A DNA stretch of 16,730 bases from JBFJVZ01 sp041623895. Lineage in GTDB: Bacteria; Planctomycetota; Planctomycetia; Pirellulales; Pirellulaceae. The notes under the pieces are model-generated. The model was not told the DNA's origin. It did not search any database and was given only the letters and a program-made list of their open reading frames with translations. The stretch is taken from contig JBFJVZ010000133.1 of NCBI GenBank assembly GCA_041623895.1, positions 1 through 16,730 of the forward strand, read 5' to 3'. Made by a program: the position numbers and the translations under genes. Every line of letters starts with the position of its first letter. Position 1 is the stretch's first letter. Below, piece after piece: positions 15,023 through 16,730 of this stretch.

Positions 15023-15035
15023 CGAGGAAGATTTG

Positions 15036-15305
15036 ATGGAACTCATGGATGTCATTGCGATTGGGCAAGAATTCTTTTCCATGGCATTGCTGCTATCTGC
15101 GCCCGTGGTCATCGTCAGTCTGGTTGTGGGCTTATTGATCAGCATTGGGCAAACGGTAACCAGCATCCAGGAACAGACTTTATCGTTTGCACCTCGGATT
15201 GTCGCAGTAGTCGCGGTATTGATTTGGATGACCGGCTGGTATTTGACGACGCTGCAAAACTACACCATGAACGTGCTCAGTCAGATGGTCGAGTTTGTAC
15301 GATGA
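15036..15305 (+). CDS. fliQ: Flagellar export-gate protein FliQ
   Basis: FliQ is a small membrane subunit of the FliP-FliQ-FliR export gate. The start at 15036 gives 89 residues, the family's normal size, and is preceded by GAGGA at 15024-15028; the upstream TTG at 15000 would add 12 unmatched residues and overlap the previous gene. Two membrane helices are seen at about 13-37 and 50-71, with the typical loop GQTVTSIQEQTLSFAPR (38-54) between them. The TGA stop overlaps the fliR ATG by 4 bases. fliP, the usual gene just upstream, is missing here. Confidence 0.96.
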   Translation: MELMDVIAIGQEFFSMALLLSAPVVIVSLVVGLLISIGQTVTSIQEQTLSFAPRIVAVVAVLIWMTGWYLTTLQNYTMNVLSQMVEFVR

Positions 15306-16081
15306 TCACAAACTCTGATCTCGTCCTGTTCATGCTTGTGCTGGCACGGGTATCCGCATTCATCGCGTTTTTTCCGCTGTTCACTCGCCGGCAACTGCCC
15401 AGCCTCGTCAAAGTCGGACTCGCGGCATCGCTGTCGATCTTCTGGTTCTCTGAGATTGAGACGAATCTAAGCTTTGGCAGCGAAGCGGTTAACGATCTGA
15501 GCAGTTGGACAGGCGCCTTGTTGATCTTCAAAGAAGTGATCATCGGCATCATCATGTCGATCGCGTTGGGCCTGTTCTTTTGGCCGGCAAAGATCGCTGG
15601 TGCTTACGTTGGTCAAGAGCTTGGGCTGTCGCTGGCGTCGATCAGTGATCCAGGCTCACAAGACTCGTCGACCTTGGTGACCCGATTGTTCGAGACGTTT
15701 GCTGTCTTGATTTTCTTTGGGATCAATCTGCACCACTTCGTGATTTTGGTCATCCACGCATCATTCAACCAATTCTTTGCCAAGATTGGTTTGCTGGAGT
15801 TACCAGTCCAACAGCTCGTGACGATGCTTGGCAGCGTCAGTGACTACGGATTGTTGATTGCCGCACCGCTGGTGATTCTATTCATGCTGGTGACCTTATC
15901 GCTTGCGTTTCTAAACCGGGCGGCCCCGACGTTGAACTTGTTTTCAGTTGGCATGTCGATCAGGGCCGGGTTCGGTATCTTTTGCCTCGCTTTGTTCTGC
16001 CCGGTCATCTTTGGGGCGGTGCAGACTTATTTGTATCGGGTCCAGCAGGACATCGAGGAACTGTTGAGATTCCTGTCTTAG
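15302..16081 (+). CDS. fliR: Flagellar export-gate protein FliR
   Basis: FliR joins FliP and FliQ in the export gate. From the ATG at 15302 the product has 259 residues, the normal length. Several membrane helices are evident (about 6-25, 36-50, 75-95, 130-152, 183-204, 220-242). Family motifs include LARVSAFIAFFPLF (14-27), KEVIIGIIMSIALG (77-90) and FLNRAAPTLNLFSVGMSIRA (203-222). An upstream in-frame start at 15224 exists but overlaps fliQ by 82 bases and adds non-matching residues, so it is rejected. ATGA overlap with fliQ indicates coupling. Confidence 0.96.
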   Translation: MITNSDLVLFMLVLARVSAFIAFFPLFTRRQLPSLVKVGLAASLSIFWFSEIETNLSFGSEAVNDLSSWTGALLIFKEVIIGIIMSIALGLFFWPAKIAGAYVGQELGLSLASISDPGSQDSSTLVTRLFETFAVLIFFGINLHHFVILVIHASFNQFFAKIGLLELPVQQLVTMLGSVSDYGLLIAAPLVILFMLVTLSLAFLNRAAPTLNLFSVGMSIRAGFGIFCLALFCPVIFGAVQTYLYRVQQDIEELLRFLS

Positions 16082-16099
16082 TCAAAATCAGGTTAACCA

Positions 16100-16730
16100 G
16101 TGGCGGACCATCAGGATCGTGATCAACGCACGGAAAATGCGACACCGCAGCGGATTCGAAAGGCCCGAGAGGACGGCCAAATCGGATTCAGTCCTGAGTT
16201 CGTAGGCGGGTTGATTCTGGCCACAGCCGTGCTCCTGGCCGGAGTATTTGGAAAATCATTTTTCGCCGCTCTTACGAAGTCGATTTCGTTTCGGCTGAGC
16301 TACTCTGAAGCGTTGATCATCGATCCGCGAATGTTGGTGGGTGCGCTGGTCAGCGACACGCTATTCATTGGCGTCACGTGCATGGCGTGGATCGTTCCCA
16401 TCGCAGTGGTCGCAGGGCTAAGCGGAGTTTTTCAGACCGGCTTCAACATTAGCTTTAAACCGCTGCATTTGGACTGGAGCAAACTTAGCATCACCTCCGG
16501 TTTTGGACGAATATTTTCCAGCAAGAGTGCCGTGCGGGGCGGGCTGTCGATCGTTAAAGCAGCAGTGATAGTCACGATCTTTTATTTAATCGCACATTCC
16601 AGAATCGACGAAATTGCGGGCGCCGGCTTCGGCTCTTTTCGCGCTCTTGTATTCTGCATGTGCGAGATACTGTTGTACGCTTCGATTGCGATTGCCGCGA
16701 TGATGCTGACCGTCGGCATGATCGACCTGG
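16100..16730 (+). CDS. flhB: Flagellar export switch protein FlhB (3' partial)
   Basis: FlhB is the export-gate component whose cleaved cytoplasmic domain switches substrate class in response to FliK. The frame opens at GTG 16100; an in-frame stop at 16094-16096 rules out a longer start, and AGG at 16090-16092 lies upstream. The 210 visible residues include the diagnostic TENATPQRIRKAREDGQIGF (11-30), a membrane helix at about 36-52, one at about 86-106, and the conserved FQTGFNISFKPLHLDWSKLS (111-130) with GFGRIFSSKSAVRGGLSIVK (134-153). The frame is open to the right edge, so the NPTH autocleavage site lies outside. It follows fliR by 18 bases. Confidence 0.97.
   Translation, partial: MADHQDRDQRTENATPQRIRKAREDGQIGFSPEFVGGLILATAVLLAGVFGKSFFAALTKSISFRLSYSEALIIDPRMLVGALVSDTLFIGVTCMAWIVPIAVVAGLSGVFQTGFNISFKPLHLDWSKLSITSGFGRIFSSKSAVRGGLSIVKAAVIVTIFYLIAHSRIDEIAGAGFGSFRALVFCMCEILLYASIAIAAMMLTVGMIDL

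Noticed and set aside
15224..15301. N-terminal extension of fliR
   Set aside because: It overlaps fliQ deeply and adds residues that do not fit the family; the ATGA overlap start at 15302 is better.

Overview
The window is almost entirely a flagellar gene cluster of a Gram-negative-type bacterium. The organism is most likely a planctomycete of the Pirellulaceae type. This is inferred from the divergent FliG and MotB sequences, TTG and GTG starts, patchy Shine-Dalgarno signals and medium GC content; no marker gene proves it. There are no rRNA or tRNA genes, insertion sequences or CRISPR arrays.

Layout. (1) Positions 1-3902, plus strand: the hook block fliK (open at the left edge, with an internal 10-residue repeat array), a short flgD and a large flgE. 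(2) Positions 3983-7886, minus strand: motA, motB and a second motB-like gene, tightly packed, then a 137-bp gap with a hairpin, then an HDOD signalling protein and a small potassium-channel-like protein that runs into the 3' end of flgE. (3) Positions 7887-8224: a 338-bp divergent regulatory region with palindromes and stem-loops but no convincing gene. (4) Positions 8225-16730, plus strand: a compact basal-body/export run, flgB-flgC-fliE-fliF-fliG-fliH-fliI-fliJ-motE/ylxF-like-fliQ-fliR-flhB, with flhB cut by the right edge. Many junctions are 1-4 base overlaps, which points to one operon with translational coupling.

How it fits together. FlgB, FlgC and FliE build the rod on the FliF MS ring. 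FliG is the rotor face of the C ring. FliH, FliI and FliJ form the export ATPase complex. FliQ, FliR and FlhB belong to the export gate. FlgD caps the growing hook made of FlgE, and FliK measures its length. MotA and MotB form the stator. fliL, fliM, fliN, fliO, fliP and flhA, which often sit among such genes, are not in the window. Gene order within each plus-strand block matches the Bacillus-type fla/che operon, but fliK-flgD-flgE has moved upstream and a stator/signalling block is inserted in reverse orientation.

The least ordinary parts are the tandem MotB-like pair with degenerate peptidoglycan-binding regions, the HDOD plus truncated K+ channel pair inside a flagellar locus, the CACGTG-rich repeat array in fliK, and the structured leader before flgB.
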